A stretch of 64,000 nt of DNA from JBBQZO01 sp038207625 (GTDB lineage: Bacteria > Pseudomonadota > Gammaproteobacteria > Burkholderiales > Burkholderiaceae_D): assembly GCA_038207625.1 (NCBI GenBank), contig JBBQZO010000002.1:248001-312000 (forward strand). The letters are read 5' to 3'. The position numbers were made by a program, and so were the translations under genes. Under the pieces are notes generated by a model that was given only the letters and a program-made list of their open reading frames with translations, was not told where the DNA came from and did not search any database. Positions 24,785-35,786 of the stretch are shown one piece after another (within the stretch, counting starts at the first letter, position 1; each line of letters begins with the position of its first letter).

Positions 24785-27700
24785 TCATTTGTTTGCTGCT
24801 GCGTGCAATTGACGCCAGTTGTCGATCTCGCGCCAACTGATGCGCCCGGCAGGGCGGACCAGCGCGATCGATGCGCCGGTGACGAGCGTGGTTCGATTGG
24901 CGCCGTCCCGGCTCAGATGGGCGAGCGCGTAACTGCGGGTGGCGCGCCGCTGTCCGGCGCCGCCGCGCCCGCCCACCGCAACCCTGAGCGCAAGGGCGAT
25001 AGGCGGGCCGGCAGCACCGGGCTGGCTCAGCTGACCGGCCAGCGCCCCGCTGCGCGCGCTGCCGTCGGCCCCAATGGCCAGCCCGCTGACGGCATCGAGC
25101 AAATAGCTGCGCGCGGCCGGCGCAGCGCAGGCGTCGCGCCCGGGCAGCAACGTGTGGAACAGCACCGCGCCGGCGCCCAGCTTTGCACTGCTGACGCTGC
25201 GCTCGCCGGCGCTGCTGGCCTCTGGCAGGTCGAGCAACCAGCCCTGTTTCGCGTCGGCGCCGTCGAGCACCAGGTCGGCGCCGCTGAGCCGGTAGCCGGC
25301 GCTGCTGTCGGCGCCGGCTAGCAGGCTGCGCGGCTGCAGGTCGGCGCGTCCGAACGGGCTGGCCGGCGCCGCCCCGGGCCGGTCGTGCACCGCATACAGC
25401 GATTGCGGCGTGAATGACGATGGCAGCGCGTCGGCCGCCTCGATGAACTTGCCGGTGCCAAACAGCGCCAGCACACCCTGGCCGGGCGCAAACACCACCT
25501 TGGGCGCCTGGGTGATCGGCTGACGCTGCCCACGCGCGTCGCGCGCCACAAACAGGGCCTGCGCCACAGCGGGACCGGACCAGGGCGGCGTGGCGGACAA
25601 ATCGAAGCGCCACAGATTGCCTTGCAGATCGCCCGCGTAAGCCAGCTGGGCGCTGCCGTCGGCGCGCAGCGCCAGCGCCGGTGATGCCAGCGCATTTGGC
25701 AGTGCGGCGTCGAGAATCGGGGTGGTGATCTTGAAATAGTTCACGCCCAGCCGCCATGGCGTACCGGTCGGTTTGTCCAGCGCCAGCATGAACAGCACGC
25801 CGGCAGCGGCGCCGACATGCCGGGCCGGGTCGGCCCGATCGTTGTTGATGCCACTTTCGACGAGCACGAAGTGGCGGTACAGATCCGGGCCAACCTTCAG
25901 TTTGGCGATCAGCGGCGCGCCCGACACATGGCCGATCGCCGCGTCGTCCTGCTCGGTGAACTCCCACAGTGCGCCGGGTCCGGCGCCGAAATGGGCTGGA
26001 TCGCTGATGTCGAGCGCGAAGACGCCCGGCGCGCCCATCCCCATGCCCGATACCAGCACACTGCGCCAATTGCCTGCCAGCACAGCCTCCCCCACCGCCG
26101 GGGTCGCATCGACATAGGCGCGGTGACTGTAGTCCGGGCTGGTCAGCGCGCTCAGTTTCGGCAGCAGGGCCGCCGGCACATACGCGAACAGCTCGCTGCC
26201 GTCGGCCACCGCGAACGCATGCAGCATGCCGTCGTTGGCGCCCAGATAGACTGCCTTCGTGCGGTTCTTGTAGCGCGCGTAGAAGGCCGCATGGTCGTAG
26301 CCCGTCAGCGTGCTCGAGGGGGCGCCCACCAGCACCGGCATCGCGTGCACCGAATCGCCCAGCACGCTGGAGCGGCGCCGGAACACGCCGTGGGTCTGAC
26401 CGAGTTCGCGCGTGCGCTCGCCGCGCAGGAAATTGATGCGCGCCTCGCCCAACTGGTCCGGCGCGCCGTCCTGGGCGCTGCCATCGAACCAGCTGCGCTG
26501 AACGGCCGACAGGTTGGTCCACGTGAACGGTATGGTACGCATCGTGCGCTCGCTTTGCAGCGCGCCGGTGTAGATCTGGCGCGCCCCCGGCGCCGGACGG
26601 GCCGGCACGGCCGGGTTGCGCTCGGCGTTACCGGTCAACAGTTCGCCAGCGTCCCACAGCGGCGCCGCGTCAAGGCGCAGGCCGCCGTCCGAGTCCGGCA
26701 GCAGCGCGTAGCGCTTGAAGCTGCCGCTCCAGTCGCTCTGTTCGTAGTCGACCCGAAACACCATGCCCTCCGTGCCGACACGATCGTCAAGCAGGCTCGC
26801 CCCGTCGACGCGCCCGCTGCGCCGTGAGGCCGCGCGAAACAGTGCGCGCACCGCGCCGATCAGCTGAAACGGATCGGCGCCGGCGAACCAGTGCTGCGGC
26901 CGGACCCCGTCGGCACTCCAGTCGGGTACGCTGACCGGGTGCGCGGCGTCGGCCATGTTCTGGGCAGCGTCGCCGTCGCGCACGGCAAAGCCGCCGTATT
27001 TGGCCGCCATCAGCATGGGACTGGCGCGCGGCACGTCAGGCGCGTCCAGCTCAAGCGCGTAATTGTCCAGCGTCAGCGGATGGTCGGGCCGGATCGGCCG
27101 GGTGTGCGTCCAATACGCCAGTCCGGCCAGGTAATAGCTGCCGGTGGCGTCGGCGCCGCTGTCCTGGCGGGCCAGCGCGCGCCAGTCGGGATCGCCCGCA
27201 CGGTCAGGGCCGGCCTGTGCTTGCAGCACGCCCACGCGCGCGGTCGCCTCGCTTGCGTCAAGCGGCGTGGCGGTCACGAAGGTATCGACCGCGCGCGCGC
27301 CATCGCGGTGCCGCAGCACGCTGTTGCCGGGCACGAAGCGGTCCTCGACCCCGCTGCCGCGCCCGATCGTGGCCACCAACTGGCGCTGGCACGGTGCACT
27401 GATCGGGTCGGCGCGCCTGGCCAACACGGGATAACCGGCATCGCTGGCCACCGCCGCCACGGCGCCGCTGGGCGGGCGCGCTTGCAGGTAGCGCAAGCCC
27501 TCGTAATACAGCTCGGCCAGCGGACCTGCGCCGCGGTACGATGGCGGCGCCGCGCTGGCGGTCTGATTGATGTAGTTCAGCGCGCCGCTGGCCACGCCAC
27601 CAACGTGCTCGGGATTGGCGAACTGCACACCCGTGCGCAGATCCCATTCCGTTTGCGCGTTCGCGTCCGGCGCAAAGGCCGGTTGCTCCGCCGCCGTCGG

Positions 27701-28651
27701 GCCGACAAACTTGAGCGCGGCGCGCAGCACCCCACCGTACAGATTGGGGTCTTGCGCACCGTGCTCGGTCAGGTAGGACATCAGCCCGATGCGCAATTGG
27801 CCACTGTATTTCTGCACGACACCTTCGGGCTTGAAGTGAGCGCCATACGCCCGGCACAGGTCGGCACGGTCGGCCGCGTCGGCCGCGCTGCACACCTGCA
27901 CGCGCACGCGGAACTCGCCAAAATATTTGTCCGACGTGAGCAATTGCGCGCCGGCCACACGCGCCGCGTCGCAGCCGCCACCGTGCGCCGTCGCGCTGAA
28001 CAGAATGCGGTCGCGACATGACACCACGTACAGCGTGGCACTGGCGAACGGTGTGAGCCTGTGCACATTGGCGCTGAGCACCTTGCGCGCGAAGTAACGG
28101 GGGTTAGCGTAAAAATCCGGACTCAGTTTGCCGTCCGGCAGCGACGCGCGTTGCAGCACCGTCAGACCGGGCAGATCGAGCGCACGCGCGCCGCCCGTCA
28201 AGGCATAGCGCAACAGGTCGAGCCGCGACATGCTGGCCCAGTTCAGAAAATTGCCGCTAAATGCACTTTGCGTGCATTCATGGCGCGCATCGGCCGGCCC
28301 TGCAATTGAGAAATAGCCGTTCGCGTCGCTCAGGTCCGGTTCGCTGATGCCGCCCGTGCGAGGCCGGATCGGATACTGGTAACACATGTGCGCATTGAAA
28401 TAGCCGGGATAGTCACTGGCGGCCCGATAATCGGCTGCGCCGGGAAAGGCGGCCGCGGCGTCGTCGGTGGTCAGCGCCAGGTTCAGCAATAGGTTCGGCG
28501 CCACGCGCTCCCCTGGCACGCCGAGCAACTCGGCCGGCACCAGTAAAGGCGGGGCTGCGGCGTGCACGTTGGCGCAGCACAGTAGCACCAGCAACAGTTC
28601 ACTGGCCACGCGCAGGACGGCGCGCGCCGCAGCATACACGGGCGCGCTCAT
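24785..28651 (-). CDS. pilY1: Type IV pilus tip adhesin/biogenesis protein PilY1
   Basis: The 1288-residue protein is secreted: the leader ends around LLLVLLCCANVHA. The C-terminal third is the Neisseria PilC-type beta-propeller, with hallmark segments DSVHAMPVLVG (about residue 760), YLGANDGMLHAFAVADGSEL (about 797) and YAGDLQGNLWRFDL (about 1007). The N-terminal two-thirds is variable, as usual for the adhesive part. PilY1 sits at the pilus tip, promotes extension and mediates surface sensing. The start overlaps the pilX stop by four bases. I did not find a clear DxDxDxxxD calcium loop. Confidence 0.93.
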   Translation of the reverse strand: MSAPVYAAARAVLRVASELLLVLLCCANVHAAAPPLLVPAELLGVPGERVAPNLLLNLALTTDDAAAAFPGAADYRAASDYPGYFNAHMCYQYPIRPRTGGISEPDLSDANGYFSIAGPADARHECTQSAFSGNFLNWASMSRLDLLRYALTGGARALDLPGLTVLQRASLPDGKLSPDFYANPRYFARKVLSANVHRLTPFASATLYVVSCRDRILFSATAHGGGCDAARVAGAQLLTSDKYFGEFRVRVQVCSAADAADRADLCRAYGAHFKPEGVVQKYSGQLRIGLMSYLTEHGAQDPNLYGGVLRAALKFVGPTAAEQPAFAPDANAQTEWDLRTGVQFANPEHVGGVASGALNYINQTASAAPPSYRGAGPLAELYYEGLRYLQARPPSGAVAAVASDAGYPVLARRADPISAPCQRQLVATIGRGSGVEDRFVPGNSVLRHRDGARAVDTFVTATPLDASEATARVGVLQAQAGPDRAGDPDWRALARQDSGADATGSYYLAGLAYWTHTRPIRPDHPLTLDNYALELDAPDVPRASPMLMAAKYGGFAVRDGDAAQNMADAAHPVSVPDWSADGVRPQHWFAGADPFQLIGAVRALFRAASRRSGRVDGASLLDDRVGTEGMVFRVDYEQSDWSGSFKRYALLPDSDGGLRLDAAPLWDAGELLTGNAERNPAVPARPAPGARQIYTGALQSERTMRTIPFTWTNLSAVQRSWFDGSAQDGAPDQLGEARINFLRGERTRELGQTHGVFRRRSSVLGDSVHAMPVLVGAPSSTLTGYDHAAFYARYKNRTKAVYLGANDGMLHAFAVADGSELFAYVPAALLPKLSALTSPDYSHRAYVDATPAVGEAVLAGNWRSVLVSGMGMGAPGVFALDISDPAHFGAGPGALWEFTEQDDAAIGHVSGAPLIAKLKVGPDLYRHFVLVESGINNDRADPARHVGAAAGVLFMLALDKPTGTPWRLGVNYFKITTPILDAALPNALASPALALRADGSAQLAYAGDLQGNLWRFDLSATPPWSGPAVAQALFVARDARGQRQPITQAPKVVFAPGQGVLALFGTGKFIEAADALPSSFTPQSLYAVHDRPGAAPASPFGRADLQPRSLLAGADSSAGYRLSGADLVLDGADAKQGWLLDLPEASSAGERSVSSAKLGAGAVLFHTLLPGRDACAAPAARSYLLDAVSGLAIGADGSARSGALAGQLSQPGAAGPPIALALRVAVGGRGGAGQRRATRSYALAHLSRDGANRTTLVTGASIALVRPAGRISWREIDNWRQLHAAANK

Positions 28652-29259
28652 AGCGACTCCCCGGGCGCCCGGGCGGCTCTGCGGTAGCCGCTTTGCAGCA
28701 CCACCCGGGTGCTCTCGCGCGTACCGAAACCGAGCGCGGTGATGCGGTAAAACGTGCTGCGCGACGCGCCCGCGTCCTCGCCCGCCCGCGCCAGCGGCAA
28801 CAATTCAATCAGGTAACGCGGCAGGCGCGCCGGCAAAGCGCCCTGCCCGACCGGCATGCGCGCACCGGTGAAGCTGCCGAACGCGACGCTGACGCCCTCG
28901 TCGGCCAGGTCAACGCTTTGCCAGACCGGCACAGCGCCGGCCTCGGCGCCCAAACACAATCCACGCGCGGCGGCACCAGCGCCGCTGTCGCAGTGGTTGC
29001 CAAATCCGCTCGCGTCGGCCAGCAGCGTGACCCGCAGCGAGGCGGGGCCGGCCGCGCCCTCGAGGTCGGCTTCGGCGTCGCGCAGTGCCGCCTCGGCGGC
29101 CTCAAGCGCAATGCGGCGGTCGCGGTCGTGGCTGGCCGACTTGTCGACCAGCATGCCGGTCTGGGCGGTGGCCGCGCCCACCATCATCACAACGACCAGC
29201 ATCAACAGCGCGATCAGCAGCGCCGCACCGCCCTCGCGCGAGCGTCTTGTTGGCTTCAT
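28648..29259 (-). CDS. pilX: Minor pilin PilX
   Basis: The 203-residue protein has the PilX N-terminal form: basic REGGAALLIALLMLVVVMMVG followed by an amphipathic helix RRIALEAAEAALRDAEADL. Like other PilX proteins it lacks the Glu5 of major pilins (GGAALLIAL). It forms the tip complex with PilV, PilW, PilE and PilY1. The four-base overlap with pilW (start ATG 29259, pilW stop 29256) and with pilY1 shows tight coupling. Confidence 0.88.
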   Translation of the reverse strand: MKPTRRSREGGAALLIALLMLVVVMMVGAATAQTGMLVDKSASHDRDRRIALEAAEAALRDAEADLEGAAGPASLRVTLLADASGFGNHCDSGAGAAARGLCLGAEAGAVPVWQSVDLADEGVSVAFGSFTGARMPVGQGALPARLPRYLIELLPLARAGEDAGASRSTFYRITALGFGTRESTRVVLQSGYRRAARAPGESL

Positions 29260-30224
29260 GGCATCACCTCATTTTGACGATTGCGCAGCGCGATCGTGCC
29301 GGAGAACACCTGGCGCGTACGGCCGCGCTGGGCCGGCGGCATGGCGAGTTCATTGAATTGGACGCCGTGATCGGCGCCGCCGCTGCTGGCGCTGTACTGG
29401 GCGCCGAACAGGTCAAACACGCGCGCCGCCTCGTCGTGACGCGTGTCGTTGGTCGCGTGCAATAGAATCGCCAGCTTGACACTGGCCACCCGCTTCCAGT
29501 GCGTGCGCCGGTTCAGGTCGCGCTGACGCGCCGCCGGCGTGTCCCCCTCCAGCGCCAGCGCCGCATCGAGCGCGTTGAGCACGCTGGCATTGACGTACTG
29601 ATTGGCCACGCCGTCGGGCGGTGTGTCGGTGTCGAGCCCGTACAGCACCTGGAAGGTGTCAACGCCGCGCACGATCGCGTCGGCCGCCCAGCTTTGCCGG
29701 CCGCGGTACTTGCAGCGCAGCTCGGTCTCGCCGTCGGCGCCCCGTCCGACATAAAAAATACTCCAGCCGCGCGCATCGCCCTGGCCGACGCCCACGCCGA
29801 AACCGGCGCAGTTGAGGACGCTGCCGTCGCCGTCGGGCGTGCTGCCGGCCCCGTCAAAGCGCAGTGCCAGCACGTCGCTGCCGTTGGCAACGTCCGGCAA
29901 GGGCTCACTGATGTCCGCTGTCAGCTTGCCCAAGCTGCGCCCGTCGAGCCCGCCGATGGCGGCACTGTCGGTGTCCGCCGACGGCGCCGCCGCCTCGCTG
30001 TCGTCCGGATTGACGAAGGCGCTCTGGCGCACCGCCCGTTCCAGCGCTGCGAGCGCGTACCGTCCGCCATCGGCCAGTTCGGCCGCCTCGGCCTGCGTCG
30101 CATAGCTGCGATTGGCCGCCGCCAGCAAGGCGCCCGCGCCCATGCTGATGAGCATGCCGAGCGTGAGCGCGATCATCAGCTCGACCAGCGACAGGCCGCG
30201 CTGCCCGTTTGCGCGCGGCCTCAT
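29256..30224 (-). CDS. pilW: Minor pilin PilW
   Basis: The 322-residue protein starts with a prepilin leader and QRGLSLVELMIALTLGMLIS, with Glu5, then the PilW-type segment ADGGRYALAALERAVRQSAF. A C-terminal globular domain of about 280 residues follows, larger than in other minor pilins, as usual for PilW. It is exported and processed by PilD. It overlaps both pilV and pilX by four bases. Confidence 0.9.
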   Translation of the reverse strand: MRPRANGQRGLSLVELMIALTLGMLISMGAGALLAAANRSYATQAEAAELADGGRYALAALERAVRQSAFVNPDDSEAAAPSADTDSAAIGGLDGRSLGKLTADISEPLPDVANGSDVLALRFDGAGSTPDGDGSVLNCAGFGVGVGQGDARGWSIFYVGRGADGETELRCKYRGRQSWAADAIVRGVDTFQVLYGLDTDTPPDGVANQYVNASVLNALDAALALEGDTPAARQRDLNRRTHWKRVASVKLAILLHATNDTRHDEAARVFDLFGAQYSASSGGADHGVQFNELAMPPAQRGRTRQVFSGTIALRNRQNEVMP

Positions 30225-30805
30225 GGGGACACTCCCGCCAGCATGATGGCAACGCTAGGGACGGACTGGGCTGCGGGGTCGGCGGCGCCTGTGCGCTCGC
30301 CGCGCCGCGCGCGCCAGCCAAGCTTGATGATGATCGGCGCCGTGGCAGCGCCGCTACAGGCCCAGCTCAGCGCGCCTGTACCCGCATCCCATGGCGCACT
30401 GTCGCGACAGACCACGATATGCCCACCGGGCAAACTGGCGCGCAACTCCTGCTCGATGTCGTACACGTCAAAGCGCGCCAGTTGCGCGCTATCGCACGCG
30501 GCGGCGCCGACGTGGCAGGCGCTGCCGGCGAGCGTCGGCGCGTTGTCATCCTGCGCCTCATAGTTCACACCCAAATAGGCATTGGCGCCATCGGACTGGT
30601 GCATTTGCAAGGCGTTGGCGCGCATCCGGTCGGCCAGCGCGCCGGCCAGCTCAACGGCGCGCGACATCAGGCCCGATTCCTGGCGCATGCGCAGCGCCGT
30701 CGCCTGCATGCCGGCCGCGCCCAGGATACCGAGCGCCAGGACAAACAACGCCACCAGCACCTCGACCAGGCTAAATCCGCCGGACTTGGAAAGTTTTCTC
30801 ATCAT
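30221..30805 (-). CDS. pilV: Minor pilin PilV
   Basis: The 194-residue protein has a leader (SKSGGFSLVEVLVALFVLAL) with Glu5, followed by a conserved GILGAAGMQATALRMRQES and a later ALADRMRANALQM, typical of PilV. It is the first gene of the minor-pilin run pilV-pilW-pilX-pilY1-pilE-fimT. Two consecutive ATGs (30805, 30802) follow GGAG by four bases. The upstream region to 31074 is AT-rich and probably carries the operon promoter. Confidence 0.88.
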   Translation of the reverse strand: MMRKLSKSGGFSLVEVLVALFVLALGILGAAGMQATALRMRQESGLMSRAVELAGALADRMRANALQMHQSDGANAYLGVNYEAQDDNAPTLAGSACHVGAAACDSAQLARFDVYDIEQELRASLPGGHIVVCRDSAPWDAGTGALSWACSGAATAPIIIKLGWRARRGERTGAADPAAQSVPSVAIMLAGVSP

Positions 30806-31074
30806 GCAACTCCGCGGCAGCCGCAATGTCACCCGGCGCGAGACTCACCGATGAGTTCGCGTACCGTGCATTGGTCGGGGTCGCCTGATTGACAATATAA
30901 TAATTATTGCCATAAGAGCCACTGAGATTACTCAATTGAAAATCATTTTCACCATTGAGCAGCCATAAGGGGAGATCGCGCATTGCCGGCGGCAGGCGGG
31001 CGGCGCGGCGCGGAAATGCGGCGCCCCAATGAATCAGGGCGCCGAAGCGCCCTGAAAGTGAGAAATGATGCTGT

Positions 31075-33258
31075 TTACAGATTGTTCTTCAAAAACTCCC
31101 AGCGCGCTTTTTGCATCGACCAGACCGGGTAGTCGCCGCGCACGCCATGGCCGAAGCTTGGATACACTTGCAGGCTGTAATCCTTGCCGGCGTTGATCAG
31201 GGCGTCGATCAGCATCACCGAGTTCTGCGGATGGACATTGTCATCCATGGTGCCGTACATGATCAGGATCTTGCCGCTGAGGTCCTTGGCCGCTTTTTGC
31301 ACGCTGCCCTTGTCGTAACCGTCGACGTTGTCTTTCGGCAGGCCCATATAGCGCTCGGTGTAGACGCTGTCATACAAGTGCCAGTCGGTAACCGGAGCGC
31401 CGACCAGGCCCACTTTCCACGCCTTGCTGTGGGTCATCGCGTAGGCGGTGAAATAGCCGCCATAGCTCCAGCCGTTCAGCGCGATCCGGCTCATGTCGGC
31501 CCAGCCCTGCTTGCGCAACCACTCCAAGCCGTCCAATTGATCCTGCAGCTCAAGCTGGCCGAGCTTGCGATGGATCGGCCAGGCGCTGACCACGCCCTTG
31601 TTGCTGGCGCTGCGGTTGTCCATCACCCATACGACGTAACCGTGCTGGGCCAGGAAGTGATGCCACAGATTGTCGTTCCAGCGGTCCACCACCTGGGGCG
31701 CCATCGGCCCCGCGTACAGGTGCTGATACACCGGGTAGGTCTTGTTCGGATTGAAGTCCGGCGGCAGAAACAACAAACTTTCCATCGGGAAGCCGTCGCG
31801 CGACAGCACTTGCTGCTGCTTGACCTGGCCCAGCTTCAAGCTCTTCATCGCCTCCGGCATGCCGCTGTCATCGACCAGTTTCAGCTGTTTGCCGGTGGCG
31901 TCGAACAAGGCTTGCTTGGGTGTCTGCTTCAGGCTGCTCCAGCTGTCGAGAAAATACGTGTAGCTGGTATTCCAGCGCGCCTGATGGCTGCCGCGCTCCT
32001 CGGTCAGGCGACGGAACTGGCTGCCATCGAGTTTGACCGTGTACACGTCGTTGCCGATCGGATTGCGCTCGTCGGCCAGGAACAGCACCCGTCCGTTCGC
32101 CTCGTCGATCCCGTAGACGTCGCGGACATCCCACTCGCCCTGCGTGATCGCGCCGACCAGCTTATAGTCTTTGTCATAGCGGTACAAGTGGCGGTGGCCG
32201 GTGCGGTCGGACTTCCACACGAAGCTGCCATCCTTTAAAAATTGCGGCGCCGACAGGCGTTCGGTCCAGGCCGGGCTGGTTTCACGCACCATCACGCGGC
32301 TGGTCCCTTGCGGCTCGTACACGCGCAAATCCAGCCAGGTCTGCACCCGGTCCTGCCAGGCGGCAAACACGTTGCCGTCCGGGGTCCAGCCGACCTGCAC
32401 CACCAGCGTCTCGGCGTTGCCGTACGGGCTGTCGGTCCAGCGCAGCTTGCCGCCCAGATCGACGACGCCAAGCTTGACGATCGGGTTCGGGTCGCCCGCC
32501 TTCGGATAGCGGGTCTTGTCCGTTTTCAGTGGTTGCGCATGGTCGCCGCTGAGCGTATAGATCGGCGCCTTGGTTTCGTCCAGGCTCAGAAAAGCGATCT
32601 GCTGCGAGTCGGGCGACCACCAGAACGCGCGGAACTTGCCGCGGCCATAGATCTCCTCCTGGTACACCCAGTCGAGGCGACCGTTGAACACGGTTTCGTT
32701 GCCGCCGCTGGTCAGACGTTTCTCCTGCCCGCTGGCGATGTCGATCGCGTAGATGTCGTTACCTTTCAGATACGCCACGCTTTTCGCGTCCGGCGCCAGC
32801 AAGGCTTCGTCCTCGGCCACGTCCGGTGTCGCCGTCAGCGCGTGCGCCTTGCCAAGCTTCAGGTCGAGGAACCACAGGTCGTTCTTGTGGGTGAATACGT
32901 AGGCAGTTTGTTCCGGCTTGATCTGCGGGCCCAGCTTCTCCGCCAGCGCCTTGGCATCCTTCTCGTCGATGCCGCCGGCCTTGAGCGCGCCGATCAGGTT
33001 GCCGTCGGTGGGCAACACCTGCTTGGCCCAGCTTTGCGGATCGAGCACCGACAGCGTCACCGCGCCGTCCTTGGTGCTGGACTCGATCAGGCGATTTTGC
33101 GGGTCCCACGCCAAGCGTGTCAGCGGTTTCAGATCGAATTTGAGTTTCTCGGTCGGGTGGTACAGCATTTCCAGCGTCAGCTGGCCGTTGTCGGCCAGCA
33201 CAGGCGCTGCCGCACCGATCAGGACCGGCAGCAAATACAGGGCAATTCGTGTTCGCAT
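31075..33258 (-). CDS. Prolyl oligopeptidase-family peptidase, DPP-IV type (S9B), exported
   Basis: The 727-residue protein has a Sec signal (IALYLLPVLIGAAAPVLA). Residues about 40-450 form a DPP-IV beta-propeller with WVYQEEIYGRGKFRAFWWSP, including the Glu pair that binds the substrate N-terminus. The C-terminal alpha/beta hydrolase has the nucleophile in LNGWSYGGYFTAYAM, the acid in YGTMDDNVHPQNS and the His in PSFGHGVRGDY. It should cleave Xaa-Pro or Xaa-Ala dipeptides in the periplasm. It is well separated from both neighbours. Confidence 0.94.
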   Translation of the reverse strand: MRTRIALYLLPVLIGAAAPVLADNGQLTLEMLYHPTEKLKFDLKPLTRLAWDPQNRLIESSTKDGAVTLSVLDPQSWAKQVLPTDGNLIGALKAGGIDEKDAKALAEKLGPQIKPEQTAYVFTHKNDLWFLDLKLGKAHALTATPDVAEDEALLAPDAKSVAYLKGNDIYAIDIASGQEKRLTSGGNETVFNGRLDWVYQEEIYGRGKFRAFWWSPDSQQIAFLSLDETKAPIYTLSGDHAQPLKTDKTRYPKAGDPNPIVKLGVVDLGGKLRWTDSPYGNAETLVVQVGWTPDGNVFAAWQDRVQTWLDLRVYEPQGTSRVMVRETSPAWTERLSAPQFLKDGSFVWKSDRTGHRHLYRYDKDYKLVGAITQGEWDVRDVYGIDEANGRVLFLADERNPIGNDVYTVKLDGSQFRRLTEERGSHQARWNTSYTYFLDSWSSLKQTPKQALFDATGKQLKLVDDSGMPEAMKSLKLGQVKQQQVLSRDGFPMESLLFLPPDFNPNKTYPVYQHLYAGPMAPQVVDRWNDNLWHHFLAQHGYVVWVMDNRSASNKGVVSAWPIHRKLGQLELQDQLDGLEWLRKQGWADMSRIALNGWSYGGYFTAYAMTHSKAWKVGLVGAPVTDWHLYDSVYTERYMGLPKDNVDGYDKGSVQKAAKDLSGKILIMYGTMDDNVHPQNSVMLIDALINAGKDYSLQVYPSFGHGVRGDYPVWSMQKARWEFLKNNL

Positions 33259-33624
33259 GTATCTTCCTTATAGGGTGATGGGGTGTTGCCGATGAGGCGC
33301 TGCGCTGCTCATCGTGTGCTGCGCGTGCGCGCCATGCCAGTCGCATCCCTGCACAGGCAATGCCCAGCAGAAATACCCGGCGCGGCAGCGCAGTATAGAT
33401 CAAGCGCGCCGCGCCGCCCACTGGGAAATGCGATCCCTATCGCGCACAATGGCCGAAGCGCGGCACCGGCTCAATTACGTCAATACATGGGATGGGGGCA
33501 CGCTTGGTGGGCGCGCAACGCCGTTTGCTGGCACGCACAGATGACCATGCGCGTCTTTGGAAACGTTGGCGCCAGCGGCGCGCCGGGCAGGATCGATGGA
33601 CACCGGCACGTGGGCCGGCCAGAC
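33259..33624. other. Intergenic region between nrdR and the DPP-IV gene
   Basis: About 366 bases with no supported gene, RNA or repeat. The part next to 33259 would hold the peptidase promoter; no clear -35/-10 pair was found. Confidence 0.4.
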
Positions 33625-34095
33625 TCAGCTCTTGCGCGGCTTGCGCTCGTGGCCGACTTCGGCGATTGCGTCCTGGAATTCGGCCAGGTCTTCGAAGTTT
33701 TTGTAGACTGAAGCGAAGCGGATGTAGGCGATCTTGTCGAGGCGTTTCAATTCGAGCATCACCAGTTCGCCGATATAGCCGGACTCGACTTCGCGCTGTC
33801 CGCTGGTGAGCAGCTTCTCTTCGATCGAGGCGACGGCCGCGTCGATCGAGGCGGCGTCGACGGGCCGCTTGCGCAGCGCCAGCATCAGGCTGGCGCGCAA
33901 CTTGGCGGTAGCAAATTCGGTCCTGCTGCCATTCTTCTTGACCACGATCGGCATCATCAGCTCGATCCGCTCGTAGGTGGTGAAGCGCTTGTCGCACTTG
34001 GCGCAGCGGCGCCGGCGCCGGATCGCATCCCCCTCCTCCGATACACGCGTATCGAGGACCTGGGTATCTTCATGCTGACAGAACGGACATTTCAT
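33625..34095 (-). CDS. nrdR: Transcriptional repressor NrdR
   Basis: The 156-residue protein represses ribonucleotide reductase genes when ATP/dATP is bound. The N-terminal zinc ribbon has CPFCQHEDTQVLDTR and RRRRRCAKCDKRFTTYER; an ATP-cone domain spans about residues 49-139 (PIVVKKNGSRTEF..). The end GHERKPRKS is slightly longer than average. It follows glyA, the usual order in Betaproteobacteria. ATG 34095 (MKCPFCQHE) is certain from family alignment. Confidence 0.97.
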   Translation of the reverse strand: MKCPFCQHEDTQVLDTRVSEEGDAIRRRRRCAKCDKRFTTYERIELMMPIVVKKNGSRTEFATAKLRASLMLALRKRPVDAASIDAAVASIEEKLLTSGQREVESGYIGELVMLELKRLDKIAYIRFASVYKNFEDLAEFQDAIAEVGHERKPRKS

Positions 34096-34134
34096 GCGGG
34101 CTCCGAAGGCCAGTGACAGCGCGGAAAACAACTA

Positions 34135-34165
34135 ACCGGCGCGCCACCTTGCATGGCGCACCGGC
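34135..34165 (-). terminator. Hairpin between glyA and nrdR
   Basis: Arms 34135-34146 and 34154-34165 pair over about 12 bases with two wobble positions and a 7-base loop. There is no T-run. It could attenuate read-through from glyA into nrdR, or stabilise the glyA mRNA end. Confidence 0.35.
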
Positions 34166-34171
34166 GCTTAC

Positions 34172-35419
<1,248 letters not shown>

Positions 35420-35519
35420 GAAAAAAACTCCAATCGGTTGGTGTGCAGTGCACTGGCAGGTGTGGATCGAAAGAGGGGTGCCGACATGGGACGAGCAGCC
35501 TCTTCGAACGATTCCATCG

Positions 35520-35641
35520 ATGGCTGCCCAGGCGAACGGCTGATGAAATCTCACGTTCCCCGGTGGATACCCACCTTTCGCCGTTGGACCGGTGCGCCGC
35601 TGCGCGGCAATGGTCCCGACTTTTCGCCAGTCACGTGAGAC
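35520..35641 (-). promoter_or_regulatory. ZTP (pfl) riboswitch controlling glyA
   Basis: All conserved blocks of the pfl motif occur in order on the minus strand: ACGTGACTGGCG (35636-35625), CCACCGGGGAACGTGAG (35566-35550) and GCCGTTCGCCTGGGCAGCC (35540-35522). P1 pairs 35640-35633 with 35556-35549 over eight bases. About 100 bases then lead to the glyA start. Just before the ATG, a short CCAA/TTGG hairpin overlaps the GGAG ribosome site and is followed by seven T, so it may act at translation or termination; this part is inference. ZTP riboswitches upstream of glyA are known. Confidence 0.88.
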
Positions 35642-35655
35642 GTAATGGAGGCCAA

Positions 35656-35684
35656 ATTGTAAGGTAAGTGCTTGTTTTGAGCAA
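35656..35684 (-). promoter_or_regulatory. Sigma-70-type promoter of glyA
   Basis: On the minus strand, TTGCTC (35684-35679), a 17-base spacer and TACAAT (35661-35656). The predicted transcript start, near 35648, lies just before the first riboswitch helix, which supports both assignments. Confidence 0.6.
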
Positions 35685-35786
35685 GGAAACGCCTAGTGCG
35701 GCGCCTCGTTATGCCAGTTTCGTCGCCGCGCGCGTGGTTTCGGCTACAATTTTGCCATCCCTCCCGCATTCGACAAGGAAACCCAT

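Noticed and set aside
30771..30983. Short minus-strand open frame upstream of pilV
   Set aside because: No prepilin leader, no good ribosome site, and it overlaps the pilV start in another frame; treated as leader sequence.
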